DNA of 64,000 bases from Juglans regia (lineage: Eukaryota; Streptophyta; Magnoliopsida; Fagales; Juglandaceae), in contig NC_049911.1 in NCBI RefSeq assembly GCF_001411555.2, forward strand, positions 36,035,340-36,099,339, in the 5' to 3' direction. The notes below the pieces were generated by a model. That model saw nothing but the letters and a program-made list of their open reading frames with translations, was not told the DNA's origin and made no database searches. The translations under genes and the position numbers were made by a program. Positions 1 through 11,300 of this stretch are shown piece by piece. Each line of letters starts with the position of its first letter. Position 1 is the first letter of the stretch.

Positions 1-1463
1 ATCAAAGTTGTACTTAATGGTGGCCAAAGGGTTACTTTACTGCGACCTGATGGATATTTCTCGTTGTATCCTTTTTTTCCTTTTCCACCTTGACACATGT
101 TATTCTGTTAAACTTGATTCAGGACACTTTGGCATTGTCTGTTTATACATTGCAAAATTCCTCTCCTGCAAACCCATTCCTATTTTTTCTATGTTGTTGT
201 CGTAGAAAAATTCATCTTCATTGTTATGGAAAATGACCACATCTTGTTTGATGTGGTGCCCATGGAGGGAAAGAAGTGACTGGACTTTTGAAAATTGTGA
301 GAAGACAGTGACAGTACTCAAGAATCTTTTATTTAGAACCTAATATCATTGGATGATTGCTCAAATTTTTTTTTTCTATTTCTAGTTTCTAGGAGTTTTG
401 TACTCTGCATTTTCTGGTTCGGTGTATAGCCAGTGTACTTCCTGTTCACTTGGGTAGCACCCTGTTTTGATCACAAATAAAGCTGAAGTTATATATATAT
501 ATATATATATGTATATGTATGTATGCATAAAATATTTAAGTATTTCCTTTTGAGTTAGGATTTTTTTATATATATAATTTCAAAATGTAGATCTCCGCTT
601 TTTTATTTATTTATTTAAATGCCCTTGTTATTTTACTCTTTTGATAGGAAGACTGGTGAATCATACTTTAGTACTCTCTGTGATTCCTTAATATGCATGC
701 TTATAGCGATAACGTGCCAGCAGGAACTCATCTAATTGAAGTAGATGCAATAGGCTATTTCTTTTCCCCGGTGGGACTCACAATCTACTATTTCCTATCA
801 TTATTTTATTATAATGACCAATAAGATTTCTCATTATTGATTTCTCTTAAATGCATTTAGGTCCGAGTTGATGTCAGTGCCAGAAATCCGGGCAAGGTTC
901 AGGCCACACTGACAGAGAATAGGAGGGGTTTGAGTGAGTTAGTTTTAGAGCCGCTGAGAGAGGAACAATATTACGAGGTTTGTTTCAACTTAAATTTGAC
1001 TATTTCTTCTTCTTAATCTGTTAAAAACCTTGACTCATCGTGTTTTCTGCTTTTACAGATTAGAGAACCCTTTTCCCTTATGTCTGTTGTGAAAAGCCCA
1101 ATGGGTCTGATGATGGGATTTATGCTGGTAGTCATGTTTCTAATGCCCAAATTAATGGAGAACATGGGTAAAGTACTCTTGTTCATAACGTTTTATGTTG
1201 AACCCCTGATCTTGAGGCTCTGACTTTTTGTAGATTTACCTGGGTTGGCTAGGCTCAGGCAGAATAGAAAAGCCCAATGTTTCATGAGAACCCTCAAGGC
1301 TACTAGCGTTTGTTGTATGGTTCCAGTTCTCTTACTGACAGTATCTATTTGTTGTGTTTTGGTGGCAGATCCTGAGGAAATGAGGCGAGCCCAAGAAGAA
1401 ATGAGGAGTCAAGGGGTTCCCTCCTTGGCTAGCTTGTTACCTGGTGGTGCTGCCAGGAGTTGA
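1..1463 (+). CDS. EMC7: ER membrane protein complex subunit 7 (EMC7), 3' part
   Basis: Subunit of the ER membrane protein complex, which inserts tail-anchored and multi-pass proteins into the ER membrane. The window opens inside the gene. Joined exons 1-62, 707-770, 861-977, 1059-1167 and 1369-1463 read in frame for 148 residues to TGA. The visible protein has the end of a beta-sandwich (DUF2012) domain with GQRVTLLRPDGYFS and VPAGTHLIEVDAIGYFFSPV, then a hydrophobic membrane segment (GLMMGFMLVVMFLMPKLM) and a short tail ending LLPGGAARS. All introns are GT-AG. The signal peptide and the N-terminal part lie outside the window. The galactosyltransferase gene follows in the same direction, as I recall for the Arabidopsis homologues. 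Identification is from recognised family sequence. Confidence 0.9.
490..510. repeat. (TA)n microsatellite in EMC7 intron
   Basis: About ten TA units in the first visible EMC7 intron, followed by imperfect GTATATGTATGTATG. It is intronic and probably polymorphic. Confidence 0.9.
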
Positions 1464-2149
1464 GGAGTTAAGGATGAAAAACTGTGAACCCCCTGTCCTT
1501 TCGTGTTCAAAACATTAATCGGAATTTATGCTCTCAGATTGTACCTCTTTTTGTTGGCACCTCTGGAAGGTATTGGTGTTGCCTTGGTGAGGACCTTAAA
1601 AACATATGCTGGCCCGGTCCTAGTGATTGCGTTTGTGATGTTGACAACCGTCCACAATATTCTTAACTTCTCTCTCCATTATGCTTGCTTGAAAATAGGT
1701 GGGAACTATTTTGAAAGGGTGTCTGTGTTAGTGGCACACTCCTTTAGAAAACTCAAAATGCCTCCACTCGAAATCACAAGATCCTGTGCATCAGAGTATC
1801 ATTCAGTCGATATTGCAATCCGTAATTGTATTTAGCTGATATTGATTTGAAGCTCGAGTTTTATATTTGCATTTTTGCTGTTGGGCTTCTAAAAGGATAG
1901 GATTGGTTTTCCCAATTCTGAAATGTGATTATCAATCAAGAGAACGACACCGATAGAGGCTTCTGATATCTGTTAGTGATATGGCTCCATTAGCACGCTG
2001 TCCTACCCAAATAATAGGGTTGGCAGCCTGGCACTGGCACCTAGTGGTACCAAGGAAGTATCCGAGGTCTTATTACGATCGGTTCAGGGGAAATCAACCA
2101 TTTAGATTAACCCAATCCATCAACAATATCAATACTACGAAAACGTACT
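1464..2149. other. EMC7 3' UTR and flanking DNA
   Basis: Directly downstream of the EMC7 stop. Short open frames here have no recognisable domain and no flanking splice logic. I see only the probable EMC7 3' UTR and unremarkable intergenic sequence. Confidence 0.5.
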
Positions 2150-2552
2150 CTAATAAAATTCAAAAGAAATGAGAGAAAATGGTGCAAGAATGCAGCTGAA
2201 ATCCACTTCAGGTGCTTTTATTATAGCATGAAACAAAGAGCCAATAGCAAGTGAAAGAGCTCCCAAGGCAAGTGTCCGGAAATAGGATTGGAGTGCCAAA
2301 TGATATTCTGGGAGTGTTGAATAACTTTCATTCCCAAGACAGAAATGAAGGTGAAAAAACAAGCAGTTAAAAATAGCACCAAGGAGCATGTGGTACAAAT
2401 AAAACTATTTTTCCCTTTGTCAATGTAGCTGCTGATGTGGCCGGTGGTGTTGAGCAAATGGATCACGTAACTCGTCAAAATGGGCTCGCCTAGTCCGACA
2501 CATAAAGTGTACGGGAGCCCAAGTGTGCTACTGATGGACCCTGGATCTGGAC
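2150..2552 (-). pseudogene. Decayed multi-pass membrane protein fragment (unrecognised)
   Basis: On the minus strand, two overlapping frames look like one membrane protein split by a frameshift near 2330. The upstream frame reads PYTLCVGLGEPILTSYVIHL, then NTTGHISSYIDKGKNSF and a hydrophobic stretch ending FFTFISVLG. The other frame continues NESYSTLPEYHLALQSYF, then a second hydrophobic stretch (TLALGALSLAIGSLFHAII). There is no ATG in the first frame, and a TGA lies just upstream. I do not recognise the family. It could be a fragment of a transporter-like gene left by a duplication, or a chance hydrophobic frame. It lies between EMC7 and the promoter of the galactosyltransferase gene. Confidence 0.3.
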
Positions 2553-2830
2553 CTCAATTAACTTTGCCTTGGAAGTAACCGCCTCCCTCCCTCTCTCTCT
2601 TTTCTTCAAAAAGCTTTTACCCCACTTTTTTTTTCCTTGTCTCAAACTCGAAACCAAACGGGTACTCTCGCTCTCAGAAATTCAAAACCTTCGTCTGGTA
2701 CTTTCTACTCTTTGCGCTGACTTCTCCATTTCCATTCCAATTAATGGGAGTACTAACCTTGACTCAAATCACCTTTATTTGCACAGGGATATAGTTTAAA
2801 GTGTATTTACTCTCTCCCTCTCTTGTTGAG
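2553..2830 (+). promoter_or_regulatory. Promoter and pyrimidine-rich 5' leader of the galactosyltransferase gene
   Basis: The segment just before the galactosyltransferase ATG contains CT-rich tracts (about 2580-2610 and 2810-2825), as often seen in plant 5' leaders. No clear TATA box stands out, and the transcription start cannot be placed. Confidence 0.35.
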
Positions 2831-5800
2831 ATGGAGAACTTACCGACGACAATGAAATCGGAGCGGCGGTGGAGATCTAAGCCTCTCCAGAGCACCAAAC
2901 CCTCGCTCGTGATGGCCTTCTTCTCTTGCCTCGCTTGGCTCTACGTTGCCGGCCGGTTTGTCCCCCCTCCCTCTTTGTTGATTCATTCCTCTTTTTGCTT
3001 TACGTTAAGCCGAAATTCTAGATTTCAACAACTTTACTTTGCTTTTAATACCCTTAAAACACAATGACGCCCCTACGAAAATTCAAACCGAACTATCAGC
3101 TCAACCTGTTTGGATTTTTCTAGTTCCTAATATGGTGTGTTTGAAAGAATTGGAGTTAATTTTGCTTTTTAAGTGTAGATTTGTGGTCTATGGAAAGGCA
3201 CAGGTAACAGAAAATTACTTACTATAGATTTGAAATCGGATCCTCCATTTTGAATTCCAGAGTTCCTTCCATGGGGAAAAAAGAAACGCAGCCTTCAATT
3301 CAGCCGTCTAACTTATATATGTTTTCGTTTCTTTTTTTAATTAATTTTTGTTACAATAGCTGATTCGTAACACTTTATGCATTTTCAACTTTGTTGCAAT
3401 AATCAGGTTGTGGCAAGACGCAGAGAACAGAAAATTACTTTCCAATCTTCTTTACAAGAACTCCCTCCAGGTCTGTTTAAATTTTTCTGTTCTCCTCCCT
3501 TTATCATACTCGTACTTCGTTGATGAGGAAAGTATTGAACCTTGAGACACAATATTAAGCTCCAAGCCCGTTACAACTTACAAGTCGTTAGAATTTTTTT
3601 TTTATTTTTTATTTTTTATTTTTTATTTTTTGTGGGGGGTATTTAAAAAGAGACTTCTTGAGATGATAAATTATTATTTGTTTATATTTCTTAGAGTTTC
3701 TGGGGCTTACAAATTGTGGGTTGGTGACTTGTGTTGATGTATGTTTCATTTCAATTTTTTGATTCAATATATCTTTAATATTTTTCTGCGTTATTGTTAC
3801 CAGAGACCCAAGGTTCTTACAGTAGAAGATAAGCTAACGGTGCTAGGATGCAGGTACCTTTCCCATCTTTTTCTTTAATATCCCTTTTTATAGTTGGATA
3901 TGTTTTGGTGTGCTGCCATGTACTGTTTTTATTGGAATCTCTGGTTTTCAATTTTAGAGATTTGGAGAGGAGAATTGTGGAAGCTGAAATGGAACTGACG
4001 CTGGCTAAGAGTCAAGGGTACCTCAATAACCAATTGCAGCAAAGCAAGTCTTCTTCTGGCCGAAGGCTTCTTGCCGTTATTGGGCTTTATACTGGATTTG
4101 GTAGTCACTTGAAGCGAAATGTTTTTAGAGGGTCTTGGATGCCTAAAGGTCAGTCAGATTGCTAATTATGCTGGTTGTGTACTTAATTATTCCCTTTTTT
4201 AAAAAATCTGAATTCCATCCTTATCTTTTGTGACCAGGATGCACATTGGTTAAAATATTGATTACTAAAATATTATATGAGCCTTGATCTGTTTTTTTTG
4301 GTTATATTATGACATCCATTACTATGCATTTTAAAAAAACATAATATTATATGAGTGGACGTTTCAATCACATATATGCCTCTCTTTTCAATTAATTTAC
4401 AGCACCATTTGGGCTTTTACAGGTGATGCCTTGAGAAAACTTGAAGAAAGAGGAGTGGTCATTCGTTTTGTAATTGGTCGGAGGTTTTTCCAAAAAACTT
4501 AATCCTTAAAATAGTGGCATATGCTTTCTTGTTCATTTGTTTTGTTGGTTGGTTTTTTCAGAATTACCAGTTCTACACTTCTGGTAGCAAGAATGGGACA
4601 AAGTTCTATCTAACCTTTTTTAATTTGACTTTGGTAGTGCCAATCGAGGTGATAGCTTAGATCGCAATATTGACAAGGAAAATCGCACAACAAAGGATTT
4701 CTTGATTCTTGTAAGTTATAGATTCAAATGTGTCAACAATTCAACTGATAGAAGACGTCTGACACAGCCATTAAAAGTTTGTTATAATGACATCTTTTCA
4801 GATTTTATCAGACATTTTGAAATTTAAAACAAATCTAATTAAAAAATGAATATCTTGGATGTGTTCTGTTTTTTTGTTCTGCTTTTAATAATCAGGATTT
4901 TTTAAGAGGCCTGAATGTTCCATATCACCTATTTTCATCCTATCAAATCAACCTGTTAATGAAAAATAAATTCCTGATTTCTTTTAAGTTAGAAATTTTT
5001 GCAAGTTTTATTAGTTTGCCTCTTATTCTATAGCTTTGTAACATTCAAAGCATAATGTTTGAACATGTTTCTTTGATAATGTGTCAGGAAGGTCATGAAG
5101 AGGCTCAAGAAGAGCTGCCGAAGAAAGTGAAGTACTTCTTCAGTACTGCAGTTCAAAAATGGGATGCTGAATTTTATGTAAAAGTTGATGACAATATAGA
5201 CCTTGATCTTGGTAAGCACTCATACATGCATCTATTTCTACATAAAATAAAATATTGGTACATTTCTGATATATTTTTCTGAGCTTTTTGGTGCATCATT
5301 TACTCGGGTTTCTGCTCTAACAGAGGGTTTAATTGGACTTCTTGATCGTCGTCGTGGTCAAGATGGTGCTTACATTGGATGCATGAAGTCAGGAGATGTG
5401 ATATCTGAGGAGTATATGCTTATCACATCTTCAGCTTTCTCTTAACTGAAATCAGTTGTAATCCCAATGTTATTGAATTAAGCTTATCAGCTTATAATTT
5501 CTTGTTCATTTTCAGGGGTAAGCCTTGGTATGAACCTGATTGGTGGAAATTCGGTGATGAGAAATCGTAAGTGATCTACTTTTGATTGAAAACAAAAGTT
5601 ATTTTTTTATTTGATAGGAGAGCATTTGGGGATTATTCTATTTGTAGATTTATTTTTCATACATCTTTAAACTCGTTAAAAATCATTTATGCTCTATTAG
5701 GTTGTTGGTGGGTGGGGAGAGGGTGAGAAAAACTGGTAATTAAAAGTGTCTTTCTATGTTTTCCCCACCTTTTGGCAGCAAACAGAGTATCATTTAGCAC

Positions 5801-7138
5801 ATTTATCAGCATTGGCAACTTGTGAAACTGTGAAAATTTGATCAATATAAAGTATCGATAGTCTTGTATGATTGGATTAGAAAACTTGCTATGTAAAAAA
5901 TCCAGCTTCATTATTTAATTCTCACCTGAGCATTCTGTGATACTGCTACACAATTGTGTTCTCCCTTACCTATTGTATAACCTTGGGAGTTGACAGTAGT
6001 GTGTTTGCTTGTTGCATGCTATGATAATAATTTCTGAGGATGTTAGGAAACTGAAAATAGTTTTCACAAATTGGGCAGCATTCATCTGCCCTCCTTTAGG
6101 GATCGAGTATGTAGTTGAAACTTTTCGTTATGATGTTGCTGCTTGCTACTCTAATTGCCACAATATGAAATTTGACCATAATTACTGCTTTCATTCAGGT
6201 ACTTCCGACATGCAGCTGGCTCTCTTCTTATACTCTCCAAGAATTTAGCTCAGTATATTAACATAAACAGGTTATTACTGGGTCTGGTTTCAATAGGCAA
6301 TTCTGTTTTAATTTTTTGTTCTGATTATCTTCGTTGTGTCTGTCATAAGGGGCTTGCTATAATTTGCTGATAGCAAGAATCTGAATAACTAAATCATTTG
6401 AAATTTGGAACTTGATGTTCAGCCCATTTTGTTCTCTGACTCTCATTTTTTGTTAACTTGATTGCATATTTTGAAAGTTTGCAACATGGATGTCCCTGTT
6501 GACCCAAAATGATAACATAATTGATATTTCAGTTTTTTTTATAAGTATAATTGATGTTTCAGTTTAATCAGAGCAAAACAAAGTTGCTATTATTGTATGC
6601 TAGTGCCCATCTCATTCCTGTTTCCTTATCATATGCAGTGCATCTCTTAAAACTTATGCTCACGATGATGTATCAATGGGTTCGTGGATGATGGGTATCC
6701 AAGCAACCTACACAGATGACAATCGCCTTTGCTGCAGTAGTATTAGACAAGGTAAATTTTCCTTAATGCTTTTATTAATAGTTTATCTGGAACTGCCAAC
6801 TAGATCCTGGTTTTTTGTTTTAACAAATTTGCCTTTTATTCTCATTTGAAAACAAAAAGAACAGTTGGAAATCAATTCTTATATTAATGACTCTAAAAGG
6901 AAAAGGCCTTGAAGAAAGATTCTAATCAACAGAGCAATCTTTTAAGCATGGGTTGGAGCAGTTGAATATAGTGTTAATTTTTTTAACTTCTAGGGCTGGG
7001 GGTCAGGGTGGTGGTCTGCCTTTAACAATTATTTTCAGTAGTAGTGTTACGATTACTTTTAAGACATTTTACCAGCCATGCAACTTGTATTTATTTTTAA
7101 CTTTCTTATTTCCAGACAAGGTGTGCTCCCTGGCTTGA
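2831..7138 (+). CDS. HPGT: Hydroxyproline O-galactosyltransferase, HPGT type (GT31)
   Basis: Golgi type II enzyme that adds the first beta-galactose to hydroxyproline on arabinogalactan proteins. Twelve exons join in frame: 2831-2955, 3407-3470, 3804-3853, 3958-4148, 4423-4483, 4638-4710, 5088-5211, 5324-5411, 5516-5566, 6199-6270, 6639-6751 and 7116-7138. The product is 344 residues, the usual HPGT1-3 length. The N-terminus has a short basic cytosolic part, then a signal-anchor near residues 27-42 ([16 protein letters not shown]). A coiled segment follows, then the GT31 domain starting at [12 protein letters not shown]. The metal-binding DxD-like motif is DDN at 222-224 within FYVKVDDN. Further family motifs are [27 protein letters not shown] and [19 protein letters not shown]. 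The ATG chosen is the first in frame and matches the family N-terminus. The exact orthologue among HPGT1-3 is not settled; HPGT2/3-like fits best. Confidence 0.93.
6517..6564 (-). mobile_element. Tail-only retro-insertion with 18-bp target duplication
   Basis: In intron 10 of the galactosyltransferase gene, ataattgatRtttcagtt occurs at 6517-6534 and 6547-6564 with one mismatch. The 12-bp insert between them is ttttttataagt, the complement of ACTTATAAAAAA. That is the 3'-end signature of the LINEs elsewhere in the window. No LINE body is present. Confidence 0.65.
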
Positions 7139-8324
7139 ACAGAGGAAATAGTTTATCAGAAAAATATCCCCAACTTCTTTTATTTGGGGACTGGAATGTT
7201 GGTCTGTCTTGATGGCTCATTCACCGTGCACATTTTTGTTTTATCTCCTAATATGAGGGATCTTTGAAAACATCAGCAAGATTATTCATTTGGATCTGGA
7301 TATTACCTGCAATTTTTACAAGATTTACACATGTCCACCACATTGTCCTGTCCTATTGGTGGTCGGATCTTAAGTGGAAGCTAGGTGCTATAGTGTAAAC
7401 TTGATGAAATATTTCGTGTTTTATTTAGTCAGTAAGGAAAGCTTCTGTTTCCTACAAGCCATGCTTGTGCATTCCAGAGTTAAAATAAGAGTTGAGCTTT
7501 AGCAGCATGCATATTCATGTTGTATAATTTAATTATTATTTGTTTCATTACTTCGCAACTGACCTGTTACCTGTGCAAATTTGCATAGTCACTTTTTAAG
7601 ACAACTCATACCATTTTAAGCCGGTGTAGGCATTTGACCCCTAATCTTTTGTAATGTATATAAATGAGCATGCTCTGAAAAATTTCATTTGAAGCATGTC
7701 ATGTCCTCTATAAATATGTGGAGTGAATTAGAGTAGGGGTAAGTCTCTTTAAATTGCTTGGTTGAAAAGCACTCCTCAGCTCAATCTGGAACTGGAAGTT
7801 GGTTTATCTATGGGGAATTATATTACTAATGGGCTTCACACCACAAAAAACTTGACGATTTACAGTCTAAGCCTAATTGCTGGACATTATCCCCTGTTGT
7901 TGATTACAAACCCACCAGTGACAACCATCCAAGGATTGATTACACTTGCGAGAAGTCTCGTAAAAAGAGAGACGCACATTTGGAGGAAAGACCTGTGATA
8001 ATCAGAGTGTGAGGTGAGTTACGAGAGATTTTGTGAGGAAGAAAGGCAAGCCCCTCCTGTTGTATTTGTATTGGTGGTGAAATTCAATCGAAGCCAGTAG
8101 TAGTTGGATGTAATGATTAGCCCTGGAAGCATTTGATCCTGATTTGGAAAATCCCCTTCTAGACTATCTTCCCTGTAAACATTTGCACTCTCTATTGTAG
8201 ATGTACATGAAAACTTAGTATATTTCGTTACTCCATCTTATAGCATATGATAAGGAAAACAAATTGCACTAACATATGGGATCTTTTTTCCTGCAATTGG
8301 TATTAATCAATTGCGTCTCTTCAC
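7139..8324. other. Intergenic DNA between convergent genes
   Basis: Holds the 3' UTR of the galactosyltransferase gene and, at its right end, that of the GH79 gene on the other strand. Frames of up to 78 codons (for example 7762-7998) match nothing I know. No repeat boundaries were found. Confidence 0.5.
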
Positions 8325-11300
8325 CTAATTACATACAGAGAAAATAATATAAGGTATTTGAGCAAATACAATAGAGAAAGGAGCTACGGTTATTGGGTCT
8401 GATTGGTTTACAGTGATTGGTTCCAAGAATGGAATATCCCCTAAGGAATTGATAGCAAGTATTTTTCCATTAAGAAGCATTGTTTGGCTGTGTAAATCCC
8501 CATCCTTAGCTGTCAAGTGGTATTCTTCTCTTGTAATATTACTAATTTTAGACCCTCGAGACATTGTAGCAAACCTAGTTCTTGGAGTTTGATTTTCTTG
8601 TGAAGTCGAAGTGCTGAGGCTGGTAGCATTTTCTGTTGAAACGTGCACTTGAACTGTAGCGTTACCGTCTAGGTTGATCAGGAGCAATGTGATTCCTTGC
8701 TGCAATTATTAAAAACCCAATGAAATCATTCCTCTCTCTCTCATTTTTTTAGTGGACTAAACTGTAGATTATAGTCACCTTTTTCTTTGAGCAGTGAGCA
8801 TAAGCTCGGATTTTATTTGTTCCGGAGAAGTTTGTGGATAGAACATTCCTTCCCATCAAACGATGCCAAAGAAGGGCACTGTGAATAAAACAACAATATT
8901 AATAAGCGCATGCCTCTCGTTAATCAACCTATATAATATTAATTTTTTTCTTGCTAATGCCTTGGGCTCATTCAGCCCCCCATTTTCACAAGTCTTGTGT
9001 AATTCTCGGGCCACGCTAGACTTTGGGGATGGGTTCTTAGGGTTATTCACAAACTCTTGAGCTCCCTTCAGATTGCCTCGTTTTAGGTATTTTAAGAAAG
9101 TGATTCTCTTTAGCGTATGACAGAAACCATGATTCAGGGGCAGACCTATTATCAGATGGCCTGTCTTTGTTCTTCTCAATCAGAATTCCTATTTATATAT
9201 TTTTTTGGAATAATTATTCGGTAGTCTTGAATATGCAATACTCTCATCCTATCGCAAAATATCATGTCATTAAAAATTAGTATTTATATAAGTAATTTGA
9301 ATGATATAATATTTTGTAATAGGATGAGAGTAGCACGCCATCTATATTTTAGGAGTGCCTAATAATTTCATTTTATCGGGAATGGAAGGCTTTGCTAATT
9401 TGGAGTATAGTGTCTTGCTTGGAATTCAAGAAAAACCTGTAGTAATCAGGATTTGGAACCAATGTGGAAGCGTCGAGTAGGCCATAGTTTCCACCAACTA
9501 ATGATTGTCTACAATATGTTTTGGTGTCAAAAGATGATGCCATTCCGAGCTGGTCCAAGTACCTGTTTGATTATTTAATGCCAACCAAGATCATTATCCA
9601 AGACCAAAAAAAAAAAAAAAAATGGAGTCCGCAGCAAATTTACCAGAAACTAAAAACAAATGCATCAGTGACAAGATGATGGCCGCTATTATAAGCCCCG
9701 CCTGCTTCTCCAACCCATGCAACTGCTCGAGTCCCACTACTCTTCAGAATGCTCCGAAGGCTACTGAAGGTCTGCGATACGCTGTCAAGATTAGATGGAT
9801 CTAGGATCCTGTCAATAAGGTGATCATCAACACCTACGTTCGAGAAAACAGGAAAGCTGTCATCAAAAATACTTTTCTAGGAAGTGCTTATCCGGTGGTG
9901 AGAAATGCTGCAGAGTAGAATAATATGCGTATCGGATATGGTTACTTTCAAACTGATCCTCTTACACTGTTCTCTTACATTGTTCGATTCACTATGTGAG
10001 AAATCCGATATAGAGTTGTTGTTGTTGTAGTTTTTTTTTTTTTTGGCATTAATTCCCTTTATTTTTCGATGTACCTGGACCAAGGCTATAAATATGGTGG
10101 GAGACCACTTGAAGAGACTCGGGTGTTTCCTTGATGAATTCTGTGAACCAGTTCGCATCAAAGAAACCTCCTGGCGCAATGACTAGTGGTTTAACTTCAA
10201 AACCAGCATAAATATTTTGCACCATATTTTGGAGAGAGTTTATGTCAGATGCATATTGATGTGATGGAACCCTTGTTCCAACTCCATTCCCACTCAGTTC
10301 ATTTCCTAAAAAGGAACAAGATTTATGTAAGAGATTATGCAATAAACTTAAAGAAAAGAAAACAGAGTTATGGTATGATGTTTGCCAGAACAATACATAT
10401 ACTAGGTCAACTAAAGCATATTTGATGAAATTAATGATTCAGTTCACCATATTCTACTGGTGTATGTTTTGGGTAAATAATAGTTTATCTTGGTATATGA
10501 AAGACTATGAAGTTATAAAGCAAACTGCTTCCACATATACGTATCCAATATGTGAATAAGAAGTCTTACCAAGCTCCCATCCATGAATAGTGTAACCCTT
10601 ATTGACAGTATATCGTATAAGTGACTCGGCATCACTGGAATTCCAAGCTCCTATAGCAGAACCTTGTGAATCTACAGTCTTGCCACTTAGTTCATTTAGA
10701 CCAAAAACAACCACAGCCCTGGATTTTAAAACAAAATGATAACCAACAGTTCATGATTTATTTAGGAATACCTATTTCTTTGGGGAAAAAACAAAGTGTA
10801 TAATTGCAGCGGATTTCTGGCTATAACAAAGTTGTTACCCGGCTTTTTTGAAGAAAATGTTGAGTTCATCCCAGCGAGACATAGGGAGGCAGCCTTGAGA
10901 GAAACCTAGCAACTCAGAGTTGTTTTTTACAAATGAGCTGCATTGTGGAGGATTGCCTTCTGTGTCGTATATGACTTTGTCTTGTAGGGTTCCCCCTAAT
11001 CTGATTTTTAGGGGAGAAAAAGCTGCAATACAATTAAACCAGAGTCTTGACTTGGGCTATATAGGAAATTTTCGAACAAGAATTTTTATGTGTTGTTGTG
11101 TTGCCGTGTTAAAAAATTTATGCAAAGCGACGACTTACCTCTGATGGCATTCATTAATATAACATTGTTAAGGTCCTACCAAGGAAAAAAATACAGGAGT
11201 CAAATTAGAATAAGGAAAGAAAATAACAAGAGCCTTGCTCTTTACATCATTGAGCATCAACTCGATAGAAGGGGCAAAACTTATTCGACAAGAAGGGATC

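Noticed and set aside
3590..3645. T-rich tract in the galactosyltransferase gene as a possible tail insertion
   Set aside because: It is a simple (TTTTTTA)n repeat without flanking duplication.
7762..7998. 78-codon frame downstream of the galactosyltransferase gene
   Set aside because: Located in the probable 3' UTR, with no motif and no splice or homology support.
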